The notes beneath the pieces are model-generated. The model had not been told where the DNA came from. It searched no databases and saw only the letters and a list, made by a program, of their open reading frames with translations. Below, one piece after another: positions 32,505 to 44,921 of a DNA stretch of 64,000 nt. Origin of the DNA: Nephrocerus scutellatus (Eukaryota > Arthropoda > Insecta > Diptera > Pipunculidae); the NCBI GenBank assembly GCA_947095585.1, contig OX352763.1:38924010-38988009 (forward strand), given 5' to 3'. The stretch's first letter is position 1, and each line of letters starts with the position of its first letter. Position numbers and translations under genes: made by a program.

Positions 32505-34500
32505 ATATGTGTAGTTTTAGAGTGGATCTTAGAAACATACGTGGGCTGAGATCGAATTTGTTCGCTATGTGTATGTTAATGCCCAGAGTCCAGTAATTCT
32601 GGCACTGAGTGAAACCCAGATATTTGATAATTCCTATACCCCATAGGCACCAAGTTATGCTTAGGTATAACTTGGTGCCATTATTTTTTTCCTCTACGCG
32701 GACTCGCAAATTATTTCCGTAGTGAGGTTTCGTTTCAGCTTTTGCCTCAATTCAGCTAATGGTCCAATCCGGAACTTAATTTCATATGGCTTAAAGTAAA
32801 GGTACAAGAGCGTAACAGTACTGTACTGCTTTTTATACAGAACTTAGACAGTATTTTAACTCAATACGAGTTTGACGTACTGCCTGATTCAATTTTAGGA
32901 ATTTTTACAAAATACGAGTATCTTAAAACTGAAAACTGTTCGCTATTATTTCGCGATAGCAACGTGAATGCCGCCGCTGATGCAATCACAAACATAATCC
33001 TTATTGGTATGAGAGACGTTGTCCCTTCCAGGAATAAGTCTGTAAAACTAAAGATACTAAAGAGGCTGTATAGAGGCTTTTAGGATTAGAGAGGTATGCT
33101 TTCGGTTTTACAAAGTAGGCCCTACTAAGGAAAACTGAATAAATTTTTAACGAGCTAGAAGTGAATGCAATGACCATCTTTGGCGAGTCGCCTACGAAAA
33201 AAAATTAATGCAAACAATACTACATTGTCCCAAAGGTAGTAAACATTTTTGGTCATTCGTGAAAGGAATCAAAAAAACAGACTTGTCGTCGATTCCAAGG
33301 CTCATTTATAATGACATTCCAGTTGTCAGCTCTAAGTACAAGGCCAATCTGTTTGCTGCGCATTTTGCAGCTAGTTCCATGCTTCAAATTTTTTCATTGC
33401 TTCCTCCTGCACCTAGGAGTACTGAACACTCTATTGGAGAGATAATCATTAGTTCTCATGCAGTTGTTAGAGTTTTAAACGGTCTCAACACTCAGAAATC
33501 CGCTGTGTCGGATGCTATGTCCCCAATAGTTCTGAAGATGTGCACTTCCAAGCTGTCATTACCATTGCGTAAGCTTTTCCATCTATCCTATTTTTCTGGA
33601 CTCTTCTCGAGAAGTTAGGAAACTGCTTTTGTCTAGCCCATACCCAAAAACGGCGAGCCATCGTCTCCTTTTTCGTACCGACCCATACCAATTACATCCA
33701 TTCGTTCCAAAGCCATGGAAACGCTGATCAATTTTCAGCTTTTGAAACTAATGACCGGCTGTACGGTTTTCGTGGGCAACATTATACTGGTGATTTTATG
33801 GTGTTTCTCAACAAACAGTGAAACCAGTCTTCACATCAATTTGGTGAAAGCAAAGATGTTCCACTCGATATTTCCAAGGAATTTTACAGAGTTTGGCATC
33901 GAGCTCTTTTGTACAAAACGATAAGGATGAAAATTCATAATTAAGCTCTTTACATAAATTGTGAGGGGCCAGATGATTTTGACAAAAATCTGACAACCAG
34001 AAGTGTCAGTTTAATTAGATAGTTTTTCGAGTTTTAGCAAGTATAGCACTTAGAAAAAAATATTTAATATACATTTATTGAATATTCCGGCCCCCTTCCG
34101 TAAAAGAAAGTCGTGTTGAGGCCACACATCCATTTTTTTATTAATGATCTCTTGTCCAATACTTCTAATCCAATTCACTCTTTCGCTGACGACAGCACTC
34201 TCAGCTTCTTATATAAGTTAGGGGTACGTCCACTTCTCTGCGAAATGTTTTGGTTTTCTAACCCGGTACAATAAATATTTCACTCACTCTAATCTGGCTT
34301 TAATGTACAAGGCTTTCATTCGCTCTAAACTTGAGTACAATTGTCATATCGGTTCTGGTGCGCTTAAAACTACCTTGCATCTTCAGCCGTCCAACACGTA
34401 TGTAGAATGCTTTGCCAAGCTCTGTCTTCAACATCACTATAATCCACAGGCATTCAAAGAACACGCTCATATACATTTCCTTTTTTCTCCTCCTTTTCCA
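32505..34500 (+). pseudogene. Jockey-like retrotransposon, decayed
   Basis: Plus-strand pieces in element order: VDLRNIRGLRSN near 32520 and LALSETQ near 32600 (endonuclease start and catalytic Glu region), TNIILIGMRDVVPSRNKSVK near 33000, CPKGSKHFWSFVKGIKK with SSIPRLIYNDIPVVSS near 33230-33320, VVRVLNGLNTQKSAVSDAMS and SLPLRKLFHLSYFSGLFSR at 33460-33610 (RT fingers), METLINFQLL at 33715, DISKEFYRVWHRALL near 33880 (motif A, with AF changed to EF), FFINDLLSNTSNPIHSFADD near 34135 (motif C) and LALMYKAFIRSKLEYNCHI at 34290-34350 (C-terminal). Large parts of the endonuclease and the palm between motifs A and C are missing, and frames shift repeatedly. Confidence 0.85.
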
Positions 34501-34649
34501 TAACGCCCACGCTGTGCCAAGCATATAGCCGACCATTGTAAAGGTGCGAACCCCTTTACGCGTGCGCAAATTATAAAAAATAAAAATAAAAATTTGTTCA
34601 AGAAATTCTCAATAAAAAAAAAATCTTTTTTATTTTTTAAGACCCCATA

Positions 34650-34860
34650 TCTCTCGCGACCCCATATCTCTCACAAGTGTCTGACAAACGTCCGAGAGTA
34701 ATTAACTGTCACGAAAAGCTTTTCGATTCGCCGTTCGGATACGGCTTTAAATTGTAGGTTCCTTCTATTTGTGTTCAAAAATATAACACATACAACAGGC
34801 ATGGTCGCTATAAGCTATGCTTTGGACCACAACAGTCTGTCGCCCAAATATTATTATTGT
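34650..34860 (+). repeat. SINE copy, 5'-truncated
   Basis: ATCTCTCACAAGTGTCTGAC, AAACGTCCGAGAGTAATTAA, GGCTTTAAATTGTAGGTTCC, TTTGGACCACAACAGTCTGT and CGCCCAAATATTATTATTG follow the SINE at 28858-29130 from its middle to its tail. The promoter half is absent. It starts with a short duplicated CCCCATATCTCTC (34644 and 34661). Confidence 0.75.
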
Positions 34861-35109
34861 TATTGTTGCTTTTGTATATTTCATTTTCTTATATTTAGTT
34901 AAAGTTTAATCATTAGTTATTATATACACACAGCCGATCGAGATATATACCTATACACCCACAGCATTCGCGACAACATATGTGTGCGAAATAAAGTACG
35001 CGGGGAAATAATGTGAACGAGGGAAGGCTCCGCGAGGATATGTTATGGAATTATAATTTACATGACCATTAAGTGGCTTGCACTCGTTAACGTCAGGAGA
35101 AAATGCTTG
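34861..35109. other. No feature recognised
   Basis: AT-rich; the C-terminal end of the 34951-35352 minus frame runs into this stretch without family resemblance. Confidence 0.3.
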
Positions 35110-36365
35110 ATACATCGTTCGCGTTATTAAGGGTCTGTGAGGTAGCTTTTTGATTGCTTGCAAATGGTTTTGATGCGGAAATACAGGGGTTGGCAAAGAA
35201 ATCCACATACGTGTTGTGTGGCTAAAGTAATAATCTCTAAATTTAAACGTACGCCTGAAGACGCGCTTGAGTGTAAACTGATGAGCATTTAAAGTATCAC
35301 AATTCACAAGTATTGTGGTTGAGTTTATTGAGATGCGGCATGCACCTGTCAATTTCTCTTGAGCATCATTCGTTGTAGCTATGCAGTGACAAGCTGAAAA
35401 CCACCACCATTGTGAAGTTTGAGCGAATATGTTGATTGTCGCAAAGTTTTTGTCACCAATCAGTTTATATGCGCAGTTCCGTATTTTATATAGCAGATGC
35501 TAGTTTTGTAGCACCTGGCCAGATATGAAAATTTTGTTCATATTTAGCGTGAATGAATGATCACCAGTCGAAGTATGTGCCCCTTTGAGATATGACGTCA
35601 CACAAAATAAGTTTTTTATTTTTAATTTAAATAATATTACAAGAGGAGGAACTTATATGAATAGCTGAGAGGACTGTTGTCAACGAAAGAATGAATTTGA
35701 AGTAGAGATCATTAATAAAGATAATAAAGACTGTCGGGGACAAAATGGACCCCTGAGGAACACCAGCATTTATGCAGTGAGCTTGTGAGTTGTACGGCAA
35801 AACCGGAGAAAACAATTTTTATTGAGCGGTCCGGAAAATAGCTTGTAAACCAATGGAGCAGTTTTTTATCGAGTGCATAAACACGAATGTTTACTTACTT
35901 GATGCTTAATGGCAAACTGTATCAAATGCAAATGAAACTTTGCTATCACCAAATGCATGAATAGACTGGTTCCACTGTTTAGTGCGAGATATGCCAAGAA
36001 ATCACAAGTAGGACGTTAACCACACAATCCGTACTGCTTTCAGGTTTTCCTATATTTCAAGGTATTTCATGAGCTGACGATTCACCGTCATTTTCATGAT
36101 CTTGCAAAGAATGATTAAGATTGCTATCGGAGAAAACGACTTGCCTTTTTTAAAGTAGGGTGGACAAATGCAATTATTCAGCTCTTCGGAAAGATTCGAG
36201 ACGAATATGATAGGCGGAAGAGCTTACGCAGCTGTAATATCTGCCATTAAGAATACCTCTTCAGAGCTATTGGAGATATATCATCTGGTCAAGTGAATTT
36301 CTGTTTGTCGAGATCACTTAAAACTCTAGCAACTATACGAATTCAAAAGAGATGATCAAATAAAG
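35110..36365 (-). pseudogene. Jockey-like fragment, RT to C-terminus
   Basis: Minus-strand pieces: VARVLSDLDKQKF-type fingers near 36300-36340 (…ARVL), a linker rich in frameshifts, then INAGVPQGSILSPTVFIIFI with NDL at 35700-35800 (motif B and start of the motif C region), and near 35120-35300 AHQFTLKRVFRRTFKFRDYY, FSHTTRMWISLPTPVFPHQN, the C-terminal block of this family. Frameshifts throughout; the 133-codon minus frame at 34951-35352 is the surviving C-terminal part. Confidence 0.75.
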
Positions 36366-36384
36366 CGTATACCGGGTGACTGAC

Positions 36385-36500
36385 ACGAAGTGTTGCCAAC
36401 TTTAGACTGTCATTGCTGTCAAACCAGTGATGACAGAGAGCTCAAATTTACACTAATGATAGTTCATTCCATTGTTTACAAGCGTAATACTACATTTATC
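36385..36500 (+). mobile_element. Mariner-type transposon end fragment
   Basis: GGGTGACTGACACGAAGTGT and TGACAGAGAGCTCAAATTTA with TCATTCCATTGTTTACAAGC resemble the 5' untranslated end of the element at 15315-16256 (minus strand: TGACAGCTCAAAGTGGCATT and TACTCAGTATTGTTTGGC). Only this end is present and divergence is high. Confidence 0.35.
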
Positions 36501-38690
36501 TGTTTGATATGCTTCATTTAAAGAGTTAATGCAGGAACATTATATATTTACCGAGTTCTTTTATGACCGGTAATATCGTCTTCTCTATGCAATGAAGAAA
36601 AGGTAAAAAGCAATTCGTTTTCTTACATTATAATATTAATAATTCCTCTTACAATTTTTGGCCGCTGCCAAATAACAAAACCGATGCCAGATTATCCAGA
36701 TGCCTTTGAGCATTTCTTTTGTACAGTAAGGAAAGGAAAGCTACTGTTTCATCAGACAGGCAGAAATCGATAGAAGGGGACGCAGATACAGGAAAAGGCG
36801 AGTAAAATTAAATGAATGAAAGAAACCCTTTTTCTCAAGTTTCGTTGTTTTAATTAAATTTCAAATGCAAAGCGCCAACGTCTTCTGTAGGTTTCAACAA
36901 GAATCAACTAAAACGGAATGATATGTCTGTTGAGTTTCTTGATATCCGTGAAATAAAAATAAAATTTCAATGCTTTCAATGGGTATATGTTTGTCTTTAT
37001 TTCTCAGAGTTCTTTTTTTTAGTACAACAATACAATTCGGACCGATATTAATGAAAACTTTGCTTGCAAGTGTGTCAGTTTAATCACCACCACTTCCTTA
37101 ATCCCTGAACTGCTCTAGGGAATGTCTTTTGGTGATTTTTTTATAAAACCATCGTGGAGTATTTTGCAGATCGTTAAAGGTGTACTTCTGCACTATTAAT
37201 GATAAATACATTTCCTACATCCACTGCTTAATTATGTGCAAATCTACTTGCTAAGCACCAACACCCTAGATTACACTCAACCTTATTTCATCCGCTGTTC
37301 CCACTTTTTTCATGAACATAAACGGGGATTTTCATTAGGTACCTATTTCTTTAGTTTCCGAACCACTTAAATTGGAAATGATTTTTCTCGTGTCAAGAAG
37401 TTGTTAAAACAGAAGGACCACATAACGTTACTCTGCAAAGATGCTTTTCAATTTTCATGCTCTCAATAAGAATCAATGGAATATAATTTTTATTTAAATT
37501 TTTAATTAATTTTTTGAGTTTATTTAATGCTTGCCAATGAAGTGGTTTTTTTTCGTGTCAATAATCCTGATGGTGCGATTGAATATGAAACTTACACCTC
37601 TCGATTGCAAAATTAAAGTCGATCTGAAAGGCAATGCAGTGGTGCGTATACCTTTTATAAACAAAAAAGTGTGAAATTTATCATTCATTGAAATGCTATA
37701 TCAGAGTGTTTATTTACCATCACAGTTCAAGTTGTGTTTGCACCCGAATAATGTAATTATCCTTGTTAATGTTCATGTACATGCTTCAGAAAATCGCGGA
37801 AAATAAACCAAATACACATACAAAAATAAGTTCCGCTTCAATTACAAATTATCGGTATGGAAAAGGATGGATTAAAGAATTCGAAAACATGAACATGAAT
37901 GCGGTAAACTTTACATAATTAAAAAAGTATGGATAAGCCATTTGCACAAGTGCGAGTTTTTAATTAATATCTCCGCTCTCGGCCTAGAGCTGTGATTTTA
38001 TTTCAAAATTAGTTTTGATATGTACGAAGTATGAATGCTAATTCAAATGAAACATGAGTATTTTTTAAGTCGAAAATTACCCATTGCATTTTCCGAACAA
38101 TAAAATAATTCAATTTAGTTCTTATGTATGTATGTGTTGTACATTAACTACAATTATTATCACAAAATTATTTAACTAAATGCTAAATGCGTTTAGATGA
38201 ACTGAATTGCAAGCAAATCTAATTATATGTGTCCGACAGTTCCCAGTACGCTGGCGTTGTGATTTTGAATATCCTCTTGGATATGGAGAATTTCCTCACC
38301 CGTTTTATAATAAAGTGCTCAGTGTTGTTTTATAATTTATAAATTACCAATTTCATTACTGTTACCAATGTCTGGCATTCTATTATGATGTCCTTTGTAT
38401 AAACGATTTTATCTCTCTCAAATAATTTCTACCTCTTGCTGTTTATTAACTGTATGAACGGTAATTTTTTTATTTAACGGGCGGACTGGATCAACGTAAA
38501 CTATAGTTTTTTTTTTCGAAAAAGGAAGAAAGTAAAATTTTAAACATTAGCAATAAAGATCAGCGTTCTTCTGTGTGATGCAGGTGCAATGTAGAATTTA
38601 ACCAAAACTCCCTATTACTATATTCATTTTGCACTTTTCACATTTAAAGTTAAAAAAAAAACAACCCATAAAAATTTACATTTTCATGTA
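36501..38690. other. 2.2 kb without recognisable repeats or genes
   Basis: No transposon motif and no open frame above about 60 codons in either direction. It is one of the longest repeat-poor stretches in the window. Confidence 0.4.
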
Positions 38691-39575
38691 AATTCTCTAA
38701 TAGGCGATGGGACCGTGTTAAAATTTAAAGAAAATCGGGCTTATTTTTAAAAAATTTACATGGATACCACTACTCGGGTCTCAGGCCAACAAATTCACCA
38801 AAAGTTTTGTCCATCAGTGTTTAAAATTTGAAGAAAATCAAGTAAAATTTTGTAAAATATTTGTATGGGAGCCCCAAATTTTAACAGAAAGTGTTGTCTC
38901 CGGAAATACACATGTGTTGAAAATTTGAATAAAATCGGGCTATTTTTTAAAAAAATTATATGGGCCTTAGGACCCGGTCACTCCAAAAATTGTACAGAAA
39001 GTTTTTTCCATCGGAAATACACATGTGCTTAAAATTTTATGAAATGTTGCTAATTTTGATGGGTACCACTCGGGCCTCAGGGCCCTTTCACTCCAAATAC
39101 TTTGCAAAACGTTTTGCCCATCGGATATAATACGTGTTTTTAAAATTTGAAGAAAATTGGGCTAATTTTAAAAAAAAAATTATATGGACACCCCTCGGTC
39201 CTCAGGGTTCACTCTAAAATTTTTACAAACAATTTTGTCCATTGGAAATACACACCTTCTGTATAAAATATGAAGAAAATCGGGTTAATATTTTTAAAAA
39301 ATTTGTATGGGGTGTATTGTCCATCGGAGATACACATGTATATAAAATTTGAAGAAAATCGGGTAAATTTTATAAAATATTTGTATGGGAGCTTCCCGAC
39401 TCCGGGGCCCGAGGGGCCGCAAATTTTAATAGAAAGTCTTGTCATCGGAGGTATGCATATGTGCATGTTGGATTTAATCGGACTTTGGGAAGTAGGTTAA
39501 AAATTTATCGCAAGATTCCACGACAAACAAACAAACACACGGGTATACGAAGTTAATATAGAGATTTTAAAAAGA
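38691..39575 (+). repeat. Satellite array B, ~115-bp units
   Basis: The same unit as array A, more diverged: TTAAAATTTGAAGAAAATCG, CCATCGGAGATACACATG and AAATTTTAACAGAAAGTGTT recur near 38740, 38820, 38900, 39000, 39120, 39260, 39330 and 39430. It begins near GTAAATTCTCTAATAGGCG and ends GAAGTTAATATAGAGATTTT (39549-39568). TAAATTCTCTA at the left is the inverse of TAGAGA(a)TTTA at the right, so the array may lie between short inverted termini. Confidence 0.8.
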
Positions 39576-39639
39576 AGAATTAAATTTTGCTATTTTTTCT
39601 TGTGTCGCCTTTTACGTCAATTTCAAGAGCAAGTTATTA

Positions 39640-40470
39640 ATACAACTTATTTCACTACTTCTAACTTACAAAGAATTAAGTGTCGGCATTTATGGCTTCA
39701 ACCACGTTCGCAAATTATCAAAAATGTTCATCAAGTTTCACGTTCGGTTGGGACAACTTTACGTGCCCAAACTTGAATATTCGGTCATCCCACTTGTCTA
39801 GACAACATAAGAACAATTGAACGTGTGGTGGAAATATTTGAGTAAGCATATATGAACTTTATAATGACTCGTGCCAACAAGAGAAAAAAACACAAGGAGT
39901 GCCGAAAATATTCCAGCTGCCGCCGCGAGTGTATGTGAGATCCTAAATATGTCGATTCCGCACAGATCTTAGGAATTGGAATTGCGACCAGTTTGTAATA
40001 AGTTTTGCAAAAATACTTAGGGCTGAATCCTTACAAGACCGAGTTGACCAAATTACTGAAACCGAACGAATATCGAATGTGACGTTACTTCAGTAATTGG
40101 GCTAAATTGGGATAAATAGGACACGGTTAACTTGTAGGATAATATGTGGTTTCAAGAAGATGTTGCTAAATGACGCACAGCTGGCCAACCAATCGATTCA
40201 AAGCTCGGTGAACGTATTATCTCCAGAAATGGGTCTGTCAATTGACGGAATCCTTTGTATGTTTTGATGCCTCTAAAATGTTTTCTTCAGAGCTATGTCA
40301 AGTAGTCTACAGTCCATGCCAATAAGCCAGTAACTTAAGACGGCCCCAGGACTAACATCAAAAGTGAATTTCCGGTATAAGGACCGATTTATGTAAAAAA
40401 GTCATGACAAATTGGCTTCAGCGCATTTAATCGTGCAGGCGTTTCTGCACACCGCTTGTGGAAAAAGCGA
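39640..40470 (+). pseudogene. Mariner-type transposase remnant
   Basis: The plus strand, over several frame changes, gives DNIRTIERVVEIFE near 39800, MSIPHRS with ELGIATSL and LGLNPYKTELTKLLKPNEYR near 39945-40080 (DNA-binding region), then MWFQEDVAK, AGQPIDSKLGERIISRNGSV near 40145-40235 and CFLQSYVK near 40275. The first catalytic block is missing (deletion between about 40085 and 40140) and the second Asp block reads QED for QQD with the following part broken by stops. Confidence 0.75.
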
Positions 40471-40474
40471 TAAA

Positions 40475-41012
40475 ACAGTGACAGGCAGGAAACCTTCCTA
40501 CGATGTTCAAGCGATTCGATTGTCTAGTAGATGTCTAGCAGATGTCTAGTAGATGTGGTCTTGGAGGCACCTCTGCCCAGACAATACAGTTGTATTCAAG
40601 TTTAGGGCGAATATACGCCTTGTAAATAGTAGCCAGATCTGAAGGAGTGAAGTACATCTTGCACCGTTTTAGGAAACCTAAACATCTCGCAGCATTTTTG
40701 GCGATGGCAAATATGTGGTCGTTCCAACGAAGCTTGTTGTTTATGCACATACCGAGAATTTAGAGAAATTTGTGAATAGACTGGTTCCACATTTCAGTGC
40801 GATAAGAAAAGCCATCAGGTCACTTGTAGAACGTTGCCTACGAAAACCGCAATGCTGGTGGCTAAGGATTACACGTGGTTCAAGGTATTGCATAAGCTTA
40901 CGATTGATCAGGGTTTCCATGACCTTGGAGAGTATAGATGTTAGTGCAATGGGTCGGTACGAGGAAAGAGATGACGTTTCGCCTTTTTTAGGAACAGGCT
41001 GGATTAAGGCTG
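40475..41012 (-). pseudogene. Jockey-like C-terminal fragment with an 11-bp triplication
   Basis: Minus-strand frames at 40535-40790 read CINNKLRWNDHIFAIAKNAA, RCLGFLKRCKMYFTPSDLAT and IYKAYIRPKLEYNCIVWAE, the conserved C-terminal region of the jockey-like family. The part at 40860-41012 corresponds to the fingers (KAVTLIQPVPKK and RPIALTSI-type blocks in reverse), so the palm is missing. TGTCTAGTAGA/TGTCTAGCAGA/TGTCTAGTAGA at 40521-40553 is an 11-bp unit in three copies where other copies have one. Confidence 0.8.
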
Positions 41013-41164
41013 TAACCTTTTAACCTTTTTTTATCAAACAAAACACATTATTTTACAGTTATTCTTTAAATAATATTTTATTTTTATTTTTATTCGTGTG
41101 ATTTTTATAAACAATATAGAATTTATATCAAATGCCAGTTGCTGATAATAATAGGTAAATTATA

Positions 41165-41250
41165 TTTTTAAATTCTCTATATTAACTTCTCGTGCACGTG
41201 GCTGGCTGGCTGGGTGGCTGGCTGGGTGACTGGCTGGGTGGCTAAAACCT
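41165..41250 (-). repeat. Isolated satellite-terminus motif with GGCT repeat
   Basis: TTTTTAAATTCTCTATATTA with ACTTCTCG is the reverse complement of the array terminus at 30214-30240; it is followed by GGCTGGCTGGCTGGGTGGCT repeats, equivalent to the GACC-rich tail of array A. No satellite units are attached, so this is an end without its array. Confidence 0.6.
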
Positions 41251-41827
41251 TGATGTGAGTATTAGAAAATTTATGCATAACGCAAATTAAGGTAGGGAAT
41301 ATTGAAGTAAGGAAATTCCAACACATTTATGATCTTATATGTTTTACTCAATATCAGTGTTAGTAAAAATCTCTATGGCTGTGAGATCATTACGAATATT
41401 TGATAAAATATATGATTTCACAAACTTTTATTAAACGTGCAGCGGAATTTATTTTGGAATTTTGTAGTAGAACTTAGGCAAGACGAGCACCGTAAAAAAA
41501 AATTATATGAGCATTACATTTGAAAGTTTTACTAAAGCAGCCCCTATTTTTTTATTGATACATATGTAATAAATTATAAGATACGTTATGATAGGTTGGG
41601 AAGGCTGTCGTCAGGAAGACGACCCACTTAGACCAATAGTCCATTGTAATGACACATGGATCGAGAGGATTTATCGCCCTACTCGTTGAACCAGGTGGAG
41701 ATTCGAATGAAGCGTAGAAGACTTTTGACGACAGTGCTAGACAAATCGTTAAGGTCGTTGTAAAAGAAGGAGCATACGCTTTAGAGAAAGAGCTGTGCAT
41801 ATGCAGACAAGGTGAAGAATAGATTCT
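41251..41827. other. No gene recognised
   Basis: The 82-codon minus frame at 41552-41800 has no relative I recognise. Confidence 0.35.
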
Positions 41828-43285
41828 TCCACTTCGTCATTGGAATTGGAGGCTCCACCAATGACCGAAGATCATACTATGCTGCCGCCACCCAGGATAG
41901 ACGAAGTTAGCAGAGCGATAGATCGGCTCAAAAATAATGAGGCCTCGGGATCTGATGGGATCCCAGCGGAACTGATAAATATAGGAGGCCCCCATTACAC
42001 TAAGCAGTTCACTAAATAATAGTGCAAGTATCGGAAGAAGAAGCTATGCCAGAAGACTGTCGAAGAGGCATCCTGTGCCATAAACATAAGAAGGGAGATA
42101 TCACCAAATGCAGCAATTATCGTGGTATAACAATGTTGAGTACCGCGTATAAGATTTTCTCCTCTATCCTTCAAGACAGGATAGCCCCATACGCTAAAGT
42201 CATCACTGGTCCATACCAATGTGGCTTCATCCCAGGCAAATCAACAACTGATCAGATTTACACCCTAAGGCAGGTGATGGAAAAATGTCTAGAGTTTCAA
42301 AACTAACTACACCATCTTTTAATAGACTTTAAAGCCGCCTAGGATAGCATAGCCAGAGTAGAACTTTATAAAGCCATGAGAGAATTCGGCATCCCAAATA
42401 AACTGACCCGTCTATGTAGGTTGACCATGACCAATGCTATAAGCCAAGTAAAAATATCCGGATTACTAACAAGCCCATTTAACATTTATAACGGGCTCCG
42501 ACAAGGGGATGGACTCGCCTGCGTCCTCTTCAACCTGGCGTTGGAGAAATTGATCCGAGACTCTGACGTAACGGCGAGAGGAACAATCCTCTATAAGTCC
42601 ATTCAGATACTGGCTGACGCAGACGATATTGACATCGTTGGTAGAAACCGAAGAGCTGTACAGAAAGCTTTCATCCAGATAGAGCAGGCGGCACGAAATC
42701 TGGGACTGCACATAAATGAGAGCAAAACAAAGTTCATGGTGGCCACGTCTGCAAGTAGAAGATCCAACATTGGTCCCTCAATTCAAATAGGGGAGCGCGA
42801 ATTTGAAGTAGTGCAATCCTTATCTTGGTTCAACTGTAGAGGCTATACCAGAAATACGCGCACAGTTTCTTAAAGCCAACAAGGTCTACTATAGTCTGTC
42901 AAGACTCTTTAAATCCAGGAACTTAACCATAACATCCAAGCTGCTGATATATAAGACAATGGTCATGCAAGTACTTACATATAGATCCGAGACTTGGGTG
43001 CTTAGCAAAAAGCATTCTGACCTCTTAGCCGCGTTCGAGAGAAAAGTCATATGGAGAATTGTTGGCCCCGTATGTGAGGTAGGACTATTCCGGAGACTTT
43101 ATAATAATGAGATCTACGAGCGTTACCGCGATGTCGACATCGTGAAGAAAATTAAGCTCGGTAGGCTCCGGTGGCCAGGACACCTAGCTCGCATGAGCGA
43201 AAGGAATCCTGCTTGGAAAGAACTTTGCGTAAGGATTTATGGAACACGACAGCGAGGATGGCCAATCCTTGGATACCATAAATCT
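41828..43285 (+). pseudogene. RTE-B reverse transcriptase and C-terminal region
   Basis: Plus-strand pieces: EAPPMTEDHTMLPPP with IDEVSRAIDRLKNNEASGSD from 41845, a frame change, then CHKHKKGDITKCSNYRGITM near 42080, GFIPGKSTTDQIYTLRQVME, HLLIDFKAA-stop-DSIA near 42310 (motif A interrupted by TAG), FGIPNKLTRLCRLTMTNAIS, IYNGLRQGDGLACVLFNLAL (motif B), ILADADDIDIVGR (motif C, Tyr changed to Asp), LGLHINESKTKFMVATSAS, and from 42959 VLTYRSETWVLSKKHSDLLA, ERYRDVDIVKKIKLGRLRWP. The gene is broken by the stop and by a frameshift near 42850. Relatives: 17500, 44535, 54288 and 63268. Confidence 0.9.
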
Positions 43286-44534
43286 CTTGTGAATTTTGTG
43301 CTCGACTATCTTTATTATTCGGTTATCTATTTTATAATGTTAGAAGTGGTCAAGTTAAACATACGGAAATGAAACCTTTTCAATTTGTATTGCATTTAAA
43401 GGAATCAAGCAGAGATGCTTCATTTAGTGTTATGTATAAAACCCCGTGTACTCGAACGCTTTTTTTGTATTACGAGTTACGTTAATAAGTTGTGTAATTA
43501 TCGAACTCTGCTGCAGTTTATTTACCAGTTCACAAAAATTGATCTAATTTATTTGAATCCCTTTGAGTGTGGATATTCATTGATACTCACAATTTCAGTG
43601 TTTTGAGGTAGTACTCGTGTGTGATAAAAATGTTATTACGCTGGTAAATATGCTCATTTATAGAAGTCATGATTATTAGTGTGAGCTTCTGTTTACTTCT
43701 GCATTGTATAAAAGGATTAACTGAAGTAAAATTAAAAGGATTTGATTCTCCAATAATTGAACACTAAACGTAAGTAATAGTCGAACCGATAATTGAAACA
43801 ATACCCGAAATACCTCTATTGAACCTACAAAGCGATGCGGGTTACTCCAGGATATACATATAGAGAAAATGAGAATGTGCACAATAATTGGACAATCCTG
43901 GTAATCATCCCGCAGAGTAGCATTGTGTTGGAGTTTATTCTAACAACTGAATAAACCAGTCCTAATCGAAATGAAATTACGATCGCCAACCTAAACTCTC
44001 CAGCTTATATTATTTGTGACAATTATGGATAATACATATAAATATAGGTCATAGATATATCGTAGTCCATGTTAAATTTTGTGCGGCAGACGCCGCTTGC
44101 TTAATCGACATAACGATGGACATCTGCACATCTGAAATGAATGTTTTCGCCAGTGCGGGCAATGTGCGTCTGCAAATAATTGTATAGTGTAGGTCACAAT
44201 CGGTCGGCTGATAGCATTTCACAGATTCTAAAGAGCAGCCTGAAACTTCACGTAGTTATTGGATATAATAAACACAACTGTTCGAGAATATTTGGAAACC
44301 CAATTAATCAGCAGTTATATCTCCGCGCATAATGTGGTTTGGTAGCACAATTTCCTAGTACACTATGTGCTAACTCGCTCATGTACATGTTCATTAGCAG
44401 CCTCTTGTTGATTTGCGCAATCGATTATTTGTATTGTATCGAAATGTTCACACATTTTTTACCCTGCCATGAAATTATTGTAAAGCTTATCTATTTTCTA
44501 TATTTCACACACTATGCTTACTCTGGCCCCTCAA
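43286..44534. other. No gene recognised
   Basis: AT-rich sequence with short frames only. No repeat family recognised. Confidence 0.4.
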
Positions 44535-44736
44535 AGCATAGGCGAATTTAGCAGAGATATAGCATCCCAGCAGACCTGATTAAATTTGAAGGCCCGCGCT
44601 GCAACAAGCAATTCATAAACTAAAAGTGCAAGTATGGGAGATTGAAACGATGCCAGAAGACTGGACAAGAGGTATCCAGTGTCCCATACATATCAACGGA
44701 GATATAACAAGTTACAGCACTTATTGTGATATATGG
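44535..44736 (+). pseudogene. RTE-B fragment, left of the Loa-like insertion
   Basis: Reads SIGEFSRDI, then IPADLIKFEGPRCNKQF and, in other frames, WEIETMPEDWTRGIQCPIH, SYSTYCDIW: the stretch between the KNNKASGxDGIPAxLI block and the NYRGI block. It breaks off at 44736 in the 14-base sequence ATTGTGATATATGG that recurs at 49098. Confidence 0.75.
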
Positions 44737-44921
44737 GGTTAAGCTAACCTGGGAAGGCTGCGATTCCTCAGACTCCCCAGGATCCGGAAACGACAACGCG
44801 CAATATATAGCCTTTCCTGCTGCAAGACCGTTGAACGGATACACTATAATGCCCAACCTACATGAGGTGACCCTGTCTAACAGAATTCAACGGATATAGA
44901 CGAAATAATCCTCAATCCAAA

